40,365 nucleotides of DNA from an uncultured Prevotellaceae bacterium (GCA_900315105.1 OMXX01000032.1:1-40365), one strand, 5' to 3'. Numbered from the stretch's first letter, positions 1 to 10,800 are shown. A program made the numbers and translations. Notes: a model not told the origin generated them from the letters alone.

Positions 1-654
1 GGCCGTTGTCTTATAATGGGTAAATCCCAATTGTGTGCATTGTTCCATTTCTCCTGGGTCTATGACAAACTTGGGTACTTCATGGTGAGCGTAGTTGATG
101 AATCCAGCTGCTGGATATACTTGAAGAGAAGTTCCGATAACCACAAAGATGTCTGCATAGCTTACATACTTGATGGCTACGTTCATACTGTCAACATATT
201 CCCCGAACATTACAATATAAGGACGGAGCTGTGAGCCATCATCTGCTTTGTCACCTACCATAATGGGTGTGGTCAATGGGTATTCCTTTACACACGTAGT
301 ACGGTTATCCATAGAACATACCTTGCTGAGTTCACCATGTAGATGAATGATTTGGGATGAACCGGCACGTTCATGGAGATTATCAACGTTCTGAGTGATA
401 ACAGTCACTTCATGCTCTTTCTCTAACTCTGCAATCATGCGGTGAGCATCATTCGGCTCTACCTCGGCTAACTGTTTACGTCTGTAGTTGTAGAAGTCAA
501 GGCATCTTTGTGTATCATTGTAGAGTGCATCAGTACTGGCCAGATAAGCCCATTCCTCATTCGTCCACATACCATCCTTACCACGGAAGGTGCTCAATCC
601 GCTTTCAACGCTGATACCTGCACCAGTCAAAAATACAATGTGCTGCCTTGTCAT
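1..654 (-). CDS. Sir2-family NAD-dependent protein deacylase (partial, runs off the left edge)
   Basis: The frame is open from an ATG at 654 to base 1, giving 218 codons; the C-terminus lies outside the window. Seen: the NAD-binding start GAGISVESGLSTFRG, the catalytic-core motif TQNVDNLHERAG, the HLHGEL motif carrying the catalytic histidine, a QLRPYIVMFGE segment and the late VIGTSLQVYPAAG motif. Sirtuins with these motifs remove acyl groups from lysines and convert NAD to O-acyl-ADP-ribose and nicotinamide. The canonical motifs fit a CobB-like cytosolic deacylase better than the divergent Sir2 NADases of defence systems. The ATG follows the stop of the ADP-ribosylglycohydrolase gene by two bases, so the two are probably translated from one message. 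Inferred: it may act with that neighbour in ADP-ribose metabolism. Family is secure, biological role is not. Confidence 0.93.
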   Translation of the reverse strand, partial: MTRQHIVFLTGAGISVESGLSTFRGKDGMWTNEEWAYLASTDALYNDTQRCLDFYNYRRKQLAEVEPNDAHRMIAELEKEHEVTVITQNVDNLHERAGSSQIIHLHGELSKVCSMDNRTTCVKEYPLTTPIMVGDKADDGSQLRPYIVMFGEYVDSMNVAIKYVSYADIFVVIGTSLQVYPAAGFINYAHHEVPKFVIDPGEMEQCTQLGFTHYKTTA

Positions 655-656
655 AT

Positions 657-2339
657 CTAATCTTTCTTTGAATACTTCTGTACCAATTTGTCCCAAGCTA
701 TAAGGTAATGCTGCCACGCATCATCGGCATTGCCGCCTGATTCGGCAATCACAAGATAGCAGAAAAGTGCTGAACCTGCTTCGTCACCATTAACACCGAA
801 CTCTGAAAGCACATGGTTCATCTTCAGGTGATCGACAAGGTAGTCAACACCGTCTTTCTTGTAATGTGCCTCGAAAGCACACATTCCCGTCCAACTACGA
901 TAGTAGCGAATATATTCATCATCACAGTACATGAACCAGTGGTCTTCTTGTGATTCTGGAATATGACCTTTACGTATAACCTTCATTGCTTCTGCTGGAA
1001 TCCTAAAGTCGAAAGACATTTCAGACTTTTCATCGGGGGTAGATGGCATCAGCTCTATGTTCCAGTCGCTTGATGTCGCCGTCTTTGACTTGTCGGGAAG
1101 AGGACTTTCGCCAGATAAAACTTTGTTGAAGTTTCCAAGTCCCAGCTTCCAATGCATGATGGCCATGAAGTGTTGTTTCTGTTCTTTCTCTTCTTTTTTC
1201 TTGGCAGCCTGTGCCTTTCGCATTGTGTAATGCATTTCAAGGAACTTCATTACCACATTCAATGACTTGTGCTTTGGTGTAAGAACATGTCTTGCTATGT
1301 AGCCAATGAGTGAAATAGGAAGGTCGTAGTTATCAGCGAGTGCTTGCCATTCCTCCAAAGGAAACCGTTTCGCCATTTCCTCCTTGACCTTATCTGCATT
1401 CGTATAACTTCGTGCCAGGTCGTGCATCCATTCACGCTCGATGTCATAGGCAATTTTGTCGCTGTCATCAACGGAAGTGAACTCTCCAATGGCATAGAAC
1501 TGGCACTTCTTTGAAAGTTTGCGAAGTCTTTTCAAACGTGTGTGAAACTCCATTATGACAGCCTTCATATCATCGGGGAGATATGAAAGGGCTTTCTCCT
1601 TCATCCATTCAGGAATGCCCCATAAGGGTTCAGCTATGCTACCGACAATGGCACCCAGCGTATCGGCATCAGCCCCAAGGCTCACTGCTTGACGAATTGC
1701 ATCCTCAAAACTCTTGCTATGAAGGGCAATCCAAAGTGCTACTGGTACTGTGCCTTGACAAGTTTCATCAAATTTATTCCTGTATTGTTCAAGGTCTATC
1801 TTGAAATTTTGTGGAAACTCCTCATAAAGACCTATTCCATGATCCAGACCATATTTCAGCAAGTATTCTTCTGTCATAGGCTTTCCATGCAAACCTTCTC
1901 TCAGTTCTCTGGCATCAAGGATGGCAAAAGCTACTGCTTGTGCTCCAAGTATTCCTTCTTCATGGTTATGAGTACATGCTGCAGCTTTCTCTGCTTCTGC
2001 ATATAAATCGTGGGGATGACCAAACCACCATCCAATTGGGCTTACTCTCATGGCAGAGCCATTACCGTAACTTCCATATGGCTGGGGATTGTTACTCATT
2101 ACCCATTTTGCAAAACGACCGCCATAGCCTCCCATTGGATGTGGATAACGTCGGCACCATTCGTGGATGAACTTGCCATAGTCATCAGAACCATGTAAAA
2201 GAGCATCAGCCACAGCTACAGTACAGATAGTATCATCCGTAAAGCTGTTTTTGTCTGAAAACAGTTCAAAATTGTAATCATTCGTGGGATTAAATTCCCA
2301 ACAGCTACCTACTATGTCCCCTATAATAGCTCCTAACAT
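657..2339 (-). CDS. ADP-ribosylglycohydrolase with an extra C-terminal region
   Basis: Residues 1-270 are an ADP-ribosylglycohydrolase (ARH/DraG fold): MLGAIIGDIVGSCWEF at the start, the metal ligands TDDT at 34-37 and GADADT at 222-227, then AIVGSIAEPLWG. Such enzymes use two magnesium ions to remove ADP-ribose from proteins, nucleic acids or O-acetyl-ADP-ribose. The last 290 residues are not part of the family: a helical stretch with a lysine/glutamate-rich segment near 375-390, then an aromatic-rich domain (about 440-560) that I do not recognise. The gene starts 11 bases after the DUF2357 gene and ends two bases before the Sir2 start. Sirtuins make O-acetyl-ADP-ribose, which some ARH enzymes hydrolyse, so a two-step pathway is possible. 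Family assignment is firm; the substrate is unknown. Confidence 0.9.
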   Translation of the reverse strand: MLGAIIGDIVGSCWEFNPTNDYNFELFSDKNSFTDDTICTVAVADALLHGSDDYGKFIHEWCRRYPHPMGGYGGRFAKWVMSNNPQPYGSYGNGSAMRVSPIGWWFGHPHDLYAEAEKAAACTHNHEEGILGAQAVAFAILDARELREGLHGKPMTEEYLLKYGLDHGIGLYEEFPQNFKIDLEQYRNKFDETCQGTVPVALWIALHSKSFEDAIRQAVSLGADADTLGAIVGSIAEPLWGIPEWMKEKALSYLPDDMKAVIMEFHTRLKRLRKLSKKCQFYAIGEFTSVDDSDKIAYDIEREWMHDLARSYTNADKVKEEMAKRFPLEEWQALADNYDLPISLIGYIARHVLTPKHKSLNVVMKFLEMHYTMRKAQAAKKKEEKEQKQHFMAIMHWKLGLGNFNKVLSGESPLPDKSKTATSSDWNIELMPSTPDEKSEMSFDFRIPAEAMKVIRKGHIPESQEDHWFMYCDDEYIRYYRSWTGMCAFEAHYKKDGVDYLVDHLKMNHVLSEFGVNGDEAGSALFCYLVIAESGGNADDAWQHYLIAWDKLVQKYSKKD

Positions 2340-2350
2340 ATAATGTTTCT

Positions 2351-3982
2351 TTAGAATGTTCGATAATTAGAGACAAATATGTTGTCCATCCCCCAATCGT
2401 TGAATGAGAGATGTTTTAATTTTGGGTTAGAATTACTGAAAATAGCAGAATTTTCACCTTCGTTTATTTTCAATACAAAATAATCATTCATCATTAAATA
2501 GTTTATATCTCCGTTATAAGTCTTTACTGGTGACTCTGGGTGTAAGAATATCATGGATTGAGGAGAATCTTTCTTTTGCTTTATATTCTTGACATGTAAG
2601 CCAATAAGTATTGCTCGCATGTACATTGCAATTCTTTCGACAGAATTAACGTCCTTCAAATTTACATTTATAATACAATCCGGCTTATTTGATGTTATTT
2701 CTTGATAATGTCTCAAATTGTATTGAAGAATTAGACAATCCTTGGGAATGTTTTTTTCTTTCAATTCTCCAACAATAGTTATTATCCTTACTTTATGGGT
2801 GCCAATGCAAAGTTTTAATACTCCATCCTCTCTTGTAAGAGTTATAGAAGGAAAGGCAGAATAATGGTTCTCCTTAAAAACAGCAGACCATTGACATTCA
2901 GATTCTTCATGTATGTCATAGTGGAAATATTTTACCACGATATATTTTATCAGTGCATTAGCATATGAAATGAGTCCCCTTAAAGTATCTTGATGTTCAG
3001 TATGTAATCGATTAATTGAATACTCTTGAATCTCTGAATTTAATTCAGACCATAATGATTTTAGATATTTGTAATGAGGATGACCAAGCAAGACATTTGT
3101 GTCATGATAGGTAATGGAATCTATTGTTCTTGAATTGACTTCTTGGGTTAAATTCTTACCCAACATTATTACACACTCATTCATCAAACGACGCAATTTC
3201 TTATATGTTAAATCAGATTGATTTTCGTCATCATCAGATTTTTCTGTAATATAGTTTTGATCGTGATATTCTCTACCATATAATTGAAGATTTCTTTCTG
3301 GTTTAGCGTACCAGTAAGAATCTCCAGTAAGACCTTTTTGATAATTGATCAAACTGTTCTTGTATTCTTTGATAAACTCTTTAGCATCTTCAACAGATTT
3401 TAATCGTCCTCTAAGATAGGCCAGTGTTCGTTGAACAAAGGCTACCAATAATCTATTTTCATAGATGTCAAAATCCATACTTAACTCTTCAGTTAAGATT
3501 CTCTCTGGCCTAAAGGAAACAATGCTATATTGCTGCCAGTCCTCCGTGTGAGCACCTAAATACTGATAACTTCTGGGAGTTATTCGTTTGGCTTTGGATA
3601 CATTAACTTTCTCCTCAATTCTATTTAGTTTAGAATGTGGCTTATCATAAGCGGCTTTAATATGATGGATATTCTCATAAAGATGTTCCTCGAATAATGT
3701 TAATTTAATCTCTGTGCAGACGTCCCTTATGATGGGAGATGGAAGATGTTCTTTACATGGAACGAGACCTGCTACTTCTTGTGTCAGTCTGCGTAAGATT
3801 TTATGAGTGGTAGCGTATGTGTCACCAAGAAAAGCATCGTTTATAGTTGAATCACAATCGGTTGGTAGATTATCTTCACAAAGTTCCTCATTTGTCTCTG
3901 TGATTATATATCTACCAAGATTGATTGTACTGGACAATTTCTTTTCGTCCACCAGAGTGTTATATATACGATCAAATATCAT
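2351..3982 (-). CDS. DUF2357 (McrC-like) partner of the coiled-coil AAA ATPase
   Basis: This 543-residue protein follows the McrB-like gene with a four-base overlap, the usual place of an McrC partner. The stretch around residues 150-185 (RPERILTEELSMDFDIYENR followed by LLVAFVQRTL) has the pattern typical of DUF2357 proteins, which accompany McrB-type ATPases. In related proteins a PD-(D/E)XK nuclease domain follows. Here the C-terminal part has a beta-rich segment (about residues 375-430) but I see no clear D...ExK set, so it may be a structural partner or a very divergent nuclease. It probably binds the AAA hexamer. The start ATG at 3982 overlaps the stop of the upstream gene, supporting coupled translation. 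Family assignment is by pattern, so moderate. Confidence 0.65.
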   Translation of the reverse strand: MIFDRIYNTLVDEKKLSSTINLGRYIITETNEELCEDNLPTDCDSTINDAFLGDTYATTHKILRRLTQEVAGLVPCKEHLPSPIIRDVCTEIKLTLFEEHLYENIHHIKAAYDKPHSKLNRIEEKVNVSKAKRITPRSYQYLGAHTEDWQQYSIVSFRPERILTEELSMDFDIYENRLLVAFVQRTLAYLRGRLKSVEDAKEFIKEYKNSLINYQKGLTGDSYWYAKPERNLQLYGREYHDQNYITEKSDDDENQSDLTYKKLRRLMNECVIMLGKNLTQEVNSRTIDSITYHDTNVLLGHPHYKYLKSLWSELNSEIQEYSINRLHTEHQDTLRGLISYANALIKYIVVKYFHYDIHEESECQWSAVFKENHYSAFPSITLTREDGVLKLCIGTHKVRIITIVGELKEKNIPKDCLILQYNLRHYQEITSNKPDCIINVNLKDVNSVERIAMYMRAILIGLHVKNIKQKKDSPQSMIFLHPESPVKTYNGDINYLMMNDYFVLKINEGENSAIFSNSNPKLKHLSFNDWGMDNIFVSNYRTF

Positions 3983-6348
3983 TGTCTATTTATAGCAATA
4001 TCAAGTAATGCCAAGGAGTCCTTGGGCTCTTCTTCAAAGCTTTCGTTAAAGTAGAAATAAAGACTTTCCTTTAACTCCTTCAATGTTGATGATTTCAGTT
4101 CTAATCTGTTCTCTATACCTCTAAGCAAACGGGTAGCTATAAGGTGATCTGCAGCTTCAGCTAAGCTTTTCTTTTTTTCTTCTGGTCCTGTAGCTATGTA
4201 TGCTGATATAAATCTGAATGCTTGACTTTCAAGTCGCTTACCAATGCCAATACCAACTCTTGCAAACATTTCATCAACCTCTGGTTTAGACAAGAAATCA
4301 ACGAATTTGCTAAACTCTTGACTGTATTTGTCCTCAGCATTTCTAAACTGTTTTTCTAACCAGTCATAAGGGATGGTCAGCTTGTCACTGATTGTTTTTA
4401 TATCAGTATTCCTTGCCCTTTTGATGTCCATCAAATTTGAACGGTCACAGGTTTTGGGTGCAAATCCGAGTGTCGTTTCATCATGGTTAGCAGTACCAAT
4501 GAATCTTACATTAGAAGGGACCTTCATCTTACCATTTCTCGTTATCAGACTTGGCAAGAATTCAGATGGAGCATCAATATTGACATATCTGTCCTTTTCA
4601 TCCTGTTCAAGGAGCGAAAGAAAGTCAGCAAAATAATGTTCTGGATGAGAAAGATTCATCTCATCCAATATGATGAAGAATAGAGTATTACTATATTTTG
4701 GCAATGATGCCATATACAGAGCTTTGAAAAAGTCTGTTTCTTGGTATTTCTTGTCGAAATGGTTAAAATAACCTACCAAGTCCATCCTGTCTCTCCATCC
4801 TGATTGAATAGCACATATGCGATATGGGGCATTGGGCATACCATATTCAAAATCCTGGTACTTAGCTGAACCCGCAACCATTGCTTTCGCTATTTCGCGA
4901 GGAAGACTTGTTTTACCTGTACCGCTAATACCCTGCAAGATTGTCAATGGAGACATGTTGATACCTGCTATAAATATACGGATAGTCTTAGTATCGTATG
5001 AGTAATTTTCATTTGTAAACATGTATGACTGGAGATATTGAACCATCTGTTTTAATCCGTAGTTGTTCAATTGTTGGTTGCTTCTCAAAGTCTCTTTGAA
5101 GTTATCTGACTCATCTATGAACTGAGCAAACTCAAATGCTTTTTTCTGTTTCCCATCTTCACCTCTCAACTGACTAATAACCCCCTGAAGTTGCTCAATA
5201 AGCGAGTCCTTGTGTTCCAAATTAGCATTGAGCGTGTCAATCTTAGAATGGAATTGGTTGATTTCCTGAATGTAATAGTTCTCGTTAGATAACTTTTCAC
5301 GCAGTTTTGCCAATTCTTCTTCATTGACCATTTCTTGTAATTCTTCAACTTTTGATGTTAGAATATCAACCGATTCTTTTTTCTGTTGATAATCATTTAT
5401 CGTTGGACGACTTTCAAGTTCGTTTTTCAAGCGAATAACTTCCTCTTCTGAAGTGCGTAATTTCTTCAGTATCTCTTCAGGAGAAAGAGTTCCCGCCAGA
5501 CTCCACAATTCATTGATTGTGAAATTGTATTTGTCGTTCTCCTTTTTAAGACGTGTATTGTCTATAGTTAGTTGCTTGTTCTCCTTTTCTAGTTCGTCTA
5601 TTTTCTCCTCAAATTCATCTTCAACATCTTCTCTAATTTCTGATTCTTTGAGGTTCAATCTGTTTGTTTCACGAGTTTTGTGCTTCTCGAATTGCTCTTT
5701 ATCTTTCTGAAGAGCCAACTTATCTGCTTCCAGTATAGCTTCACGTTCAGATAGATTCTCTTCAACACCAAGCTGTTGAAGGTGTTTCTTTAGCAATTCT
5801 TGCTGTTGATCAGTTAGTTCTTTTATGCGTTCTGCTGTTGCTTTGGTAACGTTCTCTTCTGTCTCTTTAAAACTATTAAGAAGGTTCAGAATAACTTCCG
5901 TGTAGAGTTTGTCACTCATGGCAACTTCTCTACGCTGGATGTCTTGCTTCTGTTTTGCAATCTCTTTCTTTTCCTGTTCTAATTCGGATTCACTCTTTTT
6001 TAGGTCTGCTTTTCTTTGAGAGATTTCTTTCTCGGCACTTTCTGCTGCATTTTTAGCATTCAATTGCAAATCCTCATACTTCTTCTTAGCAGCAAGAAGC
6101 ATCTTGTGTATGCTCAACAAACGTTCCAGATATTTTTCAGCATCATTAGAAGCCATTATCTCGTCAACCTGCTTTTTCTCAGCACTACTCAGTTCTGCTT
6201 CCTCCAGTATGGTGTCATCACTGGCCTCCAGTAATGTATTCTCAATATTCTCTACTTCAGAAGATTGACTTGCTATAAGTTCAGGCGTAATATCCTTTAC
6301 TATCATCTTCTGTTGCTTAGAAACATTCTTTTTATTTGACTTACCCAT
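3979..6348 (-). CDS. Coiled-coil McrB-like AAA+ ATPase
   Basis: Residues 70-400 are a long run of charged heptads rich in E, K, Q and L, a clear coiled coil. The AAA+ domain follows: Walker A GISGTGKTS near 474, Walker B IILDEMNLSHPEHYF near 560, and the sensor region GTANHDETT near 620 followed by PKTCDRSN. The DEMN...F...LL pattern and the N..ETT...PK..DRSN signature belong to the McrB branch of AAA+ proteins, but in the variant paired with DUF2357 rather than the classic GTP-specific McrB. McrB proteins form rings that translocate on nucleic acid and drive an McrC nuclease. A coiled-coil McrB next to an McrC-like protein, a UPF1-like helicase and a HEPN-like protein fits the CoCoNuT type IV restriction class, thought to act on RNA. 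That class name is from memory and inferred. Confidence 0.85.
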   Translation of the reverse strand: MGKSNKKNVSKQQKMIVKDITPELIASQSSEVENIENTLLEASDDTILEEAELSSAEKKQVDEIMASNDAEKYLERLLSIHKMLLAAKKKYEDLQLNAKNAAESAEKEISQRKADLKKSESELEQEKKEIAKQKQDIQRREVAMSDKLYTEVILNLLNSFKETEENVTKATAERIKELTDQQQELLKKHLQQLGVEENLSEREAILEADKLALQKDKEQFEKHKTRETNRLNLKESEIREDVEDEFEEKIDELEKENKQLTIDNTRLKKENDKYNFTINELWSLAGTLSPEEILKKLRTSEEEVIRLKNELESRPTINDYQQKKESVDILTSKVEELQEMVNEEELAKLREKLSNENYYIQEINQFHSKIDTLNANLEHKDSLIEQLQGVISQLRGEDGKQKKAFEFAQFIDESDNFKETLRSNQQLNNYGLKQMVQYLQSYMFTNENYSYDTKTIRIFIAGINMSPLTILQGISGTGKTSLPREIAKAMVAGSAKYQDFEYGMPNAPYRICAIQSGWRDRMDLVGYFNHFDKKYQETDFFKALYMASLPKYSNTLFFIILDEMNLSHPEHYFADFLSLLEQDEKDRYVNIDAPSEFLPSLITRNGKMKVPSNVRFIGTANHDETTLGFAPKTCDRSNLMDIKRARNTDIKTISDKLTIPYDWLEKQFRNAEDKYSQEFSKFVDFLSKPEVDEMFARVGIGIGKRLESQAFRFISAYIATGPEEKKKSLAEAADHLIATRLLRGIENRLELKSSTLKELKESLYFYFNESFEEEPKDSLALLDIAINRQ

Positions 6349-6350
6349 AA

Positions 6351-7856
6351 TTATATAATCGATATATATGATTTAACTATTTGAATATACGAATTATAAA
6401 GACTGTTAATGTCTTTCTCTGCTTCAGAAAGTGGAATCTCTTGTTCGCTACCTCCGTGACTTTTATCATTTCTGAGGATGCTCAGGTTGATAATAAATTG
6501 TATATGTTCTCTGAAGACATTATATATAGGTGCATTGCTATCAAATTGTCTTGTTAGAAGCATTGCAGCAAATTGGGAAAGCATTGATTTTCTTAAAAGT
6601 GCTCCCCTTGATGCCTTTTGCAGTTTATAAAAATTGGAAATATATTGCCCCCTTGTTAATTGATTAACTTGTCTGCTCATGTCATTAGGAGCAAGATACT
6701 CTTTTAGCACATCTTTTAGGCGATTAAATGCCAATGTTCGTGAATGATAATCATTCGCCAATATGGTTTCTATAGTTTTTTGCATACCACCAAATAAAGG
6801 CATCTGATAGTCGAAATTGTTTATGTGTTGCAAACGAATAAATGCACTGATAGTATTCTTTACTTGCTCTTTTAATTGTTCGTCCAACTTTTCGAAACCA
6901 TATCCCAATTGGAGTTTTATCTCGTCAGAAGTTTCGGATTCTAACATAGCGTCAACTTCAGCATATTTTCTGTTTATATCAGTGTCGGCCTCTCTGAACT
7001 CATTTAGGATCTTTTTTTTCAAACTAGGAAGATTGAGAGATTTTAGATACAACTCCAACTCTTCACTATCTCCATCCGCAAAAGGATTTGTAACCTTCCA
7101 TTCTGAGCTATAGATACCTTCTTCTTCGTTTACCATAGGAAGGTAAATATATGCGCAAACCAGCACAGGTATTGGTGAACTACTTGGTACAAATCTAATA
7201 GAAAGCAGTTTGGAGAGTCCATCAAGGGACTCGCTGTCTTCTACATAATCTTGATTGTGCTTAGTGTTCTCTATCAAATGACATACTTCAATATCAGAAG
7301 GTGCATTGCCTCTTATTTGCTGTTGTTGCAGATTTATTTTGTATAAATTTTCCACAGAGTTTGAATTCTCCAAGTCTATGGCAATTAATGAACCTTCTTC
7401 ATCAATTAATTCTGCTTCACGGATAGTAGGTATATAATAAGGATAGTAATTCGTTTGAGTTAAGTATTGAAATACATAACCCATTCGTTGCGTTTCCTTA
7501 TCAATAATAATATGACTTTTGTTATCAAGAAGTTCTATACCATATTGAGTAATTGATCCGTACTCCGATAATAGATTTTTCCTGATTAACTCGCCTTCAA
7601 CACGTTCCAATAGTTTTATATCCAGCCCCGTCATATCTGATATTGCAGAACAAGATGTGTCAGGTTGTCTTTTGAATTTCAATACGATCTCCTGAAAAAA
7701 GTTCAACTCGGATGTGAATCCTTGGCTTTGTACCCTATACATATACATAGGGATGCCAATGAGGAAACTTTTCTCAGTAGGTTTCGTTTGGGAACAAATT
7801 ATTTTATTTGATAAGAACTCCATATTGCAATTTTGTTTGATGTGAATAAAGTTCAT
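6351..7856 (-). CDS. Winged-helix protein with C-terminal HEPN-type RX4H motif
   Basis: I do not recognise a named family for this 501-residue protein. Residues 50-110 resemble a winged helix (LNFFQEIVLKF ... ISDMTGLDIKLLERVEGELI ... GSITQYGIELL). The last 170 residues are helical and contain LRNDKSHGG near residue 465, matching the RX4H signature of HEPN ribonucleases or their inactive relatives. The ATG at 7856 lies 53 bases inside the helicase gene; an in-frame ATG at 7823 would shorten the overlap to 20 bases and is equally possible. The stop is followed two bases later by the McrB-like start. In context it may be the RNA-cleaving or recognition subunit of the helicase-McrB module. The fold of the C-terminus is inferred from one motif and helicity. 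Confidence 0.6.
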   Translation of the reverse strand: MNFIHIKQNCNMEFLSNKIICSQTKPTEKSFLIGIPMYMYRVQSQGFTSELNFFQEIVLKFKRQPDTSCSAISDMTGLDIKLLERVEGELIRKNLLSEYGSITQYGIELLDNKSHIIIDKETQRMGYVFQYLTQTNYYPYYIPTIREAELIDEEGSLIAIDLENSNSVENLYKINLQQQQIRGNAPSDIEVCHLIENTKHNQDYVEDSESLDGLSKLLSIRFVPSSSPIPVLVCAYIYLPMVNEEEGIYSSEWKVTNPFADGDSEELELYLKSLNLPSLKKKILNEFREADTDINRKYAEVDAMLESETSDEIKLQLGYGFEKLDEQLKEQVKNTISAFIRLQHINNFDYQMPLFGGMQKTIETILANDYHSRTLAFNRLKDVLKEYLAPNDMSRQVNQLTRGQYISNFYKLQKASRGALLRKSMLSQFAAMLLTRQFDSNAPIYNVFREHIQFIINLSILRNDKSHGGSEQEIPLSEAEKDINSLYNSYIQIVKSYISII

Positions 7857-10800
7857 AAAGTCCTTTTACATGACGCATGGCAAATTCATCATTAAACATG
7901 CTGCCATCACCTACAGTAATTAAGAGTCTTATTGCACGAGAGAAAGCTACATTTAGACGATTCTCCAACATAAGGAATCCGAATATTCTTTTTTCATTCC
8001 CTTCTTTCCGATCAACATTATTTGAACGTACCGTGCTAAGAATTACCACGTCAAATTCCTTACCCTGGAATGAGTCTACAGAACCGATTCTTAATCTTTC
8101 TCTACCATCTGAAGTTGTAGCGTATAAAGGACTAATTACATAATTACCTTCTCTATCAATTTGTGTATAGCCTTTCTTGATTCCTGCTTTCATTAGTTCA
8201 CGAACTTGTTTGGAATAGAATGTTATCACACCTACTGAGAGTTTTTTATCACGCTCTAGAATATCATTCAAAATATCCATTATTTTGTTGACTTCTGCTT
8301 TGCGCGACTTACTTTGCCCTCTTTCCTCATATCCCATGGCCACACCATCAACATCCACAAAGGCAATTGCTTTATTCTTCCATGGTTCAGGAAGATTATG
8401 CGCTCTGTCTTTGGCTGTAACTCCGTTTTCAAGTTTTCCTTCATAGTACGTGTTACTTATAAAGCTACCTATGGCAGGGTGCATTCTAAATTGCTTTGTT
8501 AGCATGATGCAACGTTGTGGTACGACACCTTTAAGATTGTCAAAGATGATGCCAAATAGGGATTTCTTTAACAATTCTTGTTTTTCTTCAACAACAGATG
8601 CTTCTCCTTCCATTGAATCTACAACTTCATCTGCAATATCTTGCTCCAACAAGTGAGGAAGCTGCATCTGGTCGCCCAGCAAAATGATTCTTTCTGTAGC
8701 TTTTGTCATTGGAATAATCAGGTCAAGGGGATTAGAACGAGCAGCCTCTTCCAATATCACATTACGTGCCCTGTCATTACCTAACTCAAGGGATAAACGC
8801 GCGGAAACTTGATTGGTTGCAGCAACGCTTACGCCGTAATTACGAATTGCGTTTTCTATGTATCTTGTATTTCCTAGAAGTGAATCTTTTAACTCATCCA
8901 GAACTGACCAATAATAAACCTGTTTTCGCTCAGTTATGGTCTTCATATCATATTCTTTCCCTTTCTTAATAGCCTGAAGTAACCAGTCTTTCAAATGCTC
9001 TTCTGTTAATTTCTGAATATCATTGCCACCAAGTTTATCAATAAGCCTGTCACGAATGTCAAAGAATCCAAAAACGGTACTATTGGTTGGTAATTCTTTA
9101 CCATTCATATCGTCCATAATGATATTCTCCTCTTCAGTCAGTTCATCATGGCAATATTTGTCCAATTTAGCAGCTGCTATATGGCATGACTCTATATCTT
9201 GATATTCCTGTATGTCTGTACTTATCTTTTGAAGTTTGTCAATGGTTCTAATGGTTTTTCTATCCAATTGATTCTTGGGTTCAATCATATGAATCCATTG
9301 TTGTGCCAACTCTTTATCAAACACGCATTCATTGAGCAAGTGAGTAATCTTGTTACAAGTATCACTTAAACTACCTTCACTGATATATACATTATAGATA
9401 TCTTTTAAGCGTTCTGAAACGGTATATTTAATACCATCAGGACTTAATCTTTCCAATTCTGCCTCAATGCTCTTTTCTAATTTATCTATAAATTGACGTG
9501 TGGCATTCATTGTCTGAGTCGTTTTGCCCAGTTTAACAGTAGGTAGCCCCTCTGTATAGATTTTGGATGCAATGTGCTCAACGGTGTCATTTTGGAAAGC
9601 AGATGCAAGGATGAGTTTGGGCTTACTTGATTTATCGCCTTTTTCTTTTTCTGCAAACTCTACCAAGCGATGGCATATAGCTGAAACCACAGTCGTTTTT
9701 CCAGTTCCCGGAGGCCCTTGGATTGCAATAATATCTGGTGTTTGAAGTGCCAGATTAATAGCATTCTCTTGATCCTGGGTTAATTTATTGATGCCAAACT
9801 GTTTCTTTACAAACTCTCTTGTCGCATCGGATATAAGCAACTTGCCTGCTTTTCCGGTTTGCATAGTTGGTTTGTCTTCCATAGCCTCCCACAAGAAAGC
9901 CAAAAGTGGAGAAGTCTGCTCTCGTAATTTACTGAGTGCATTGTCTCTTCTTTTCTTTACAACTAAGTCACCAATGGGAGACAAGTTCATAATACCATCA
10001 TCTGGCATCTTAAACAATTCATCTTCAAAAGTACCTTTTTTATTGTGAGAAGAGTATCTTACAAGTTTAAATAGTAGTTTACTTTCATCTAAAGTAACTT
10101 CAAACAATGCACCAGTACGAGCCAAATCTATTAAAATGCTTTCGCTCTCTGGATTTACCTGCAGTTCAACTTCCACTTGTCTGTCAACTAAACTGCGTAT
10201 CTTCTTGAATTTTATAGAACCTAATTCTTTTGCAATCTTCGTGGCTCTATCTACTTCTATTTGAGCGTAGGTTTCCCATAGCTTCAGCAGAGATTGCCCT
10301 TTCTGATCCAGTTTTGAAAGTCTGTCAAGACTAATCTTTATCTGCGATTCATTCTTGAAAATCACTTTCTTGTAACATCTGACAGAAAGAGCAGAGAAGT
10401 TGTAGATGTCATTGGGAAACCTGAATTTTGATGATTTGTATGCTTTTGCTGTTCTATTTACGATATCCTTTTCGCCTTTGCGTTCTCCATGAGCGACCAT
10501 CTCGAGCCCAAGAATTTGCCATTGAGGGCCATTTGTGTATTCTTGTAAAAACAAGAATGAATATTTTCCTCCGTCAAATACAAGATTCTCATATAGATAT
10601 GATTCCAATTTATCCATACTTCTCCCCATGTTCCTGTTGACCAATTCGTCCCCAAAAGCGATAGAAAAGTCATTCTCAAAAGGCTGACACTCACGAATAG
10701 GCAAACATGAAAGCATAAACTTCCCTTTCTCTCCAGGAGAAAGTAAATATAGATAGTTAATCTTTGGCAAATCACACGGCTCGATATCAATCACCTCATT

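Noticed and set aside
16..234. Short plus-strand frame at the left edge
   Set aside because: It is antisense to the Sir2 gene, whose reading frame is open over the whole stretch and carries clear family motifs.
1..654. Sir2 NADase of an abortive-infection system
   Set aside because: The motifs are those of canonical deacylases, and there is no TIR, SLOG, Argonaute or other usual partner next to it.
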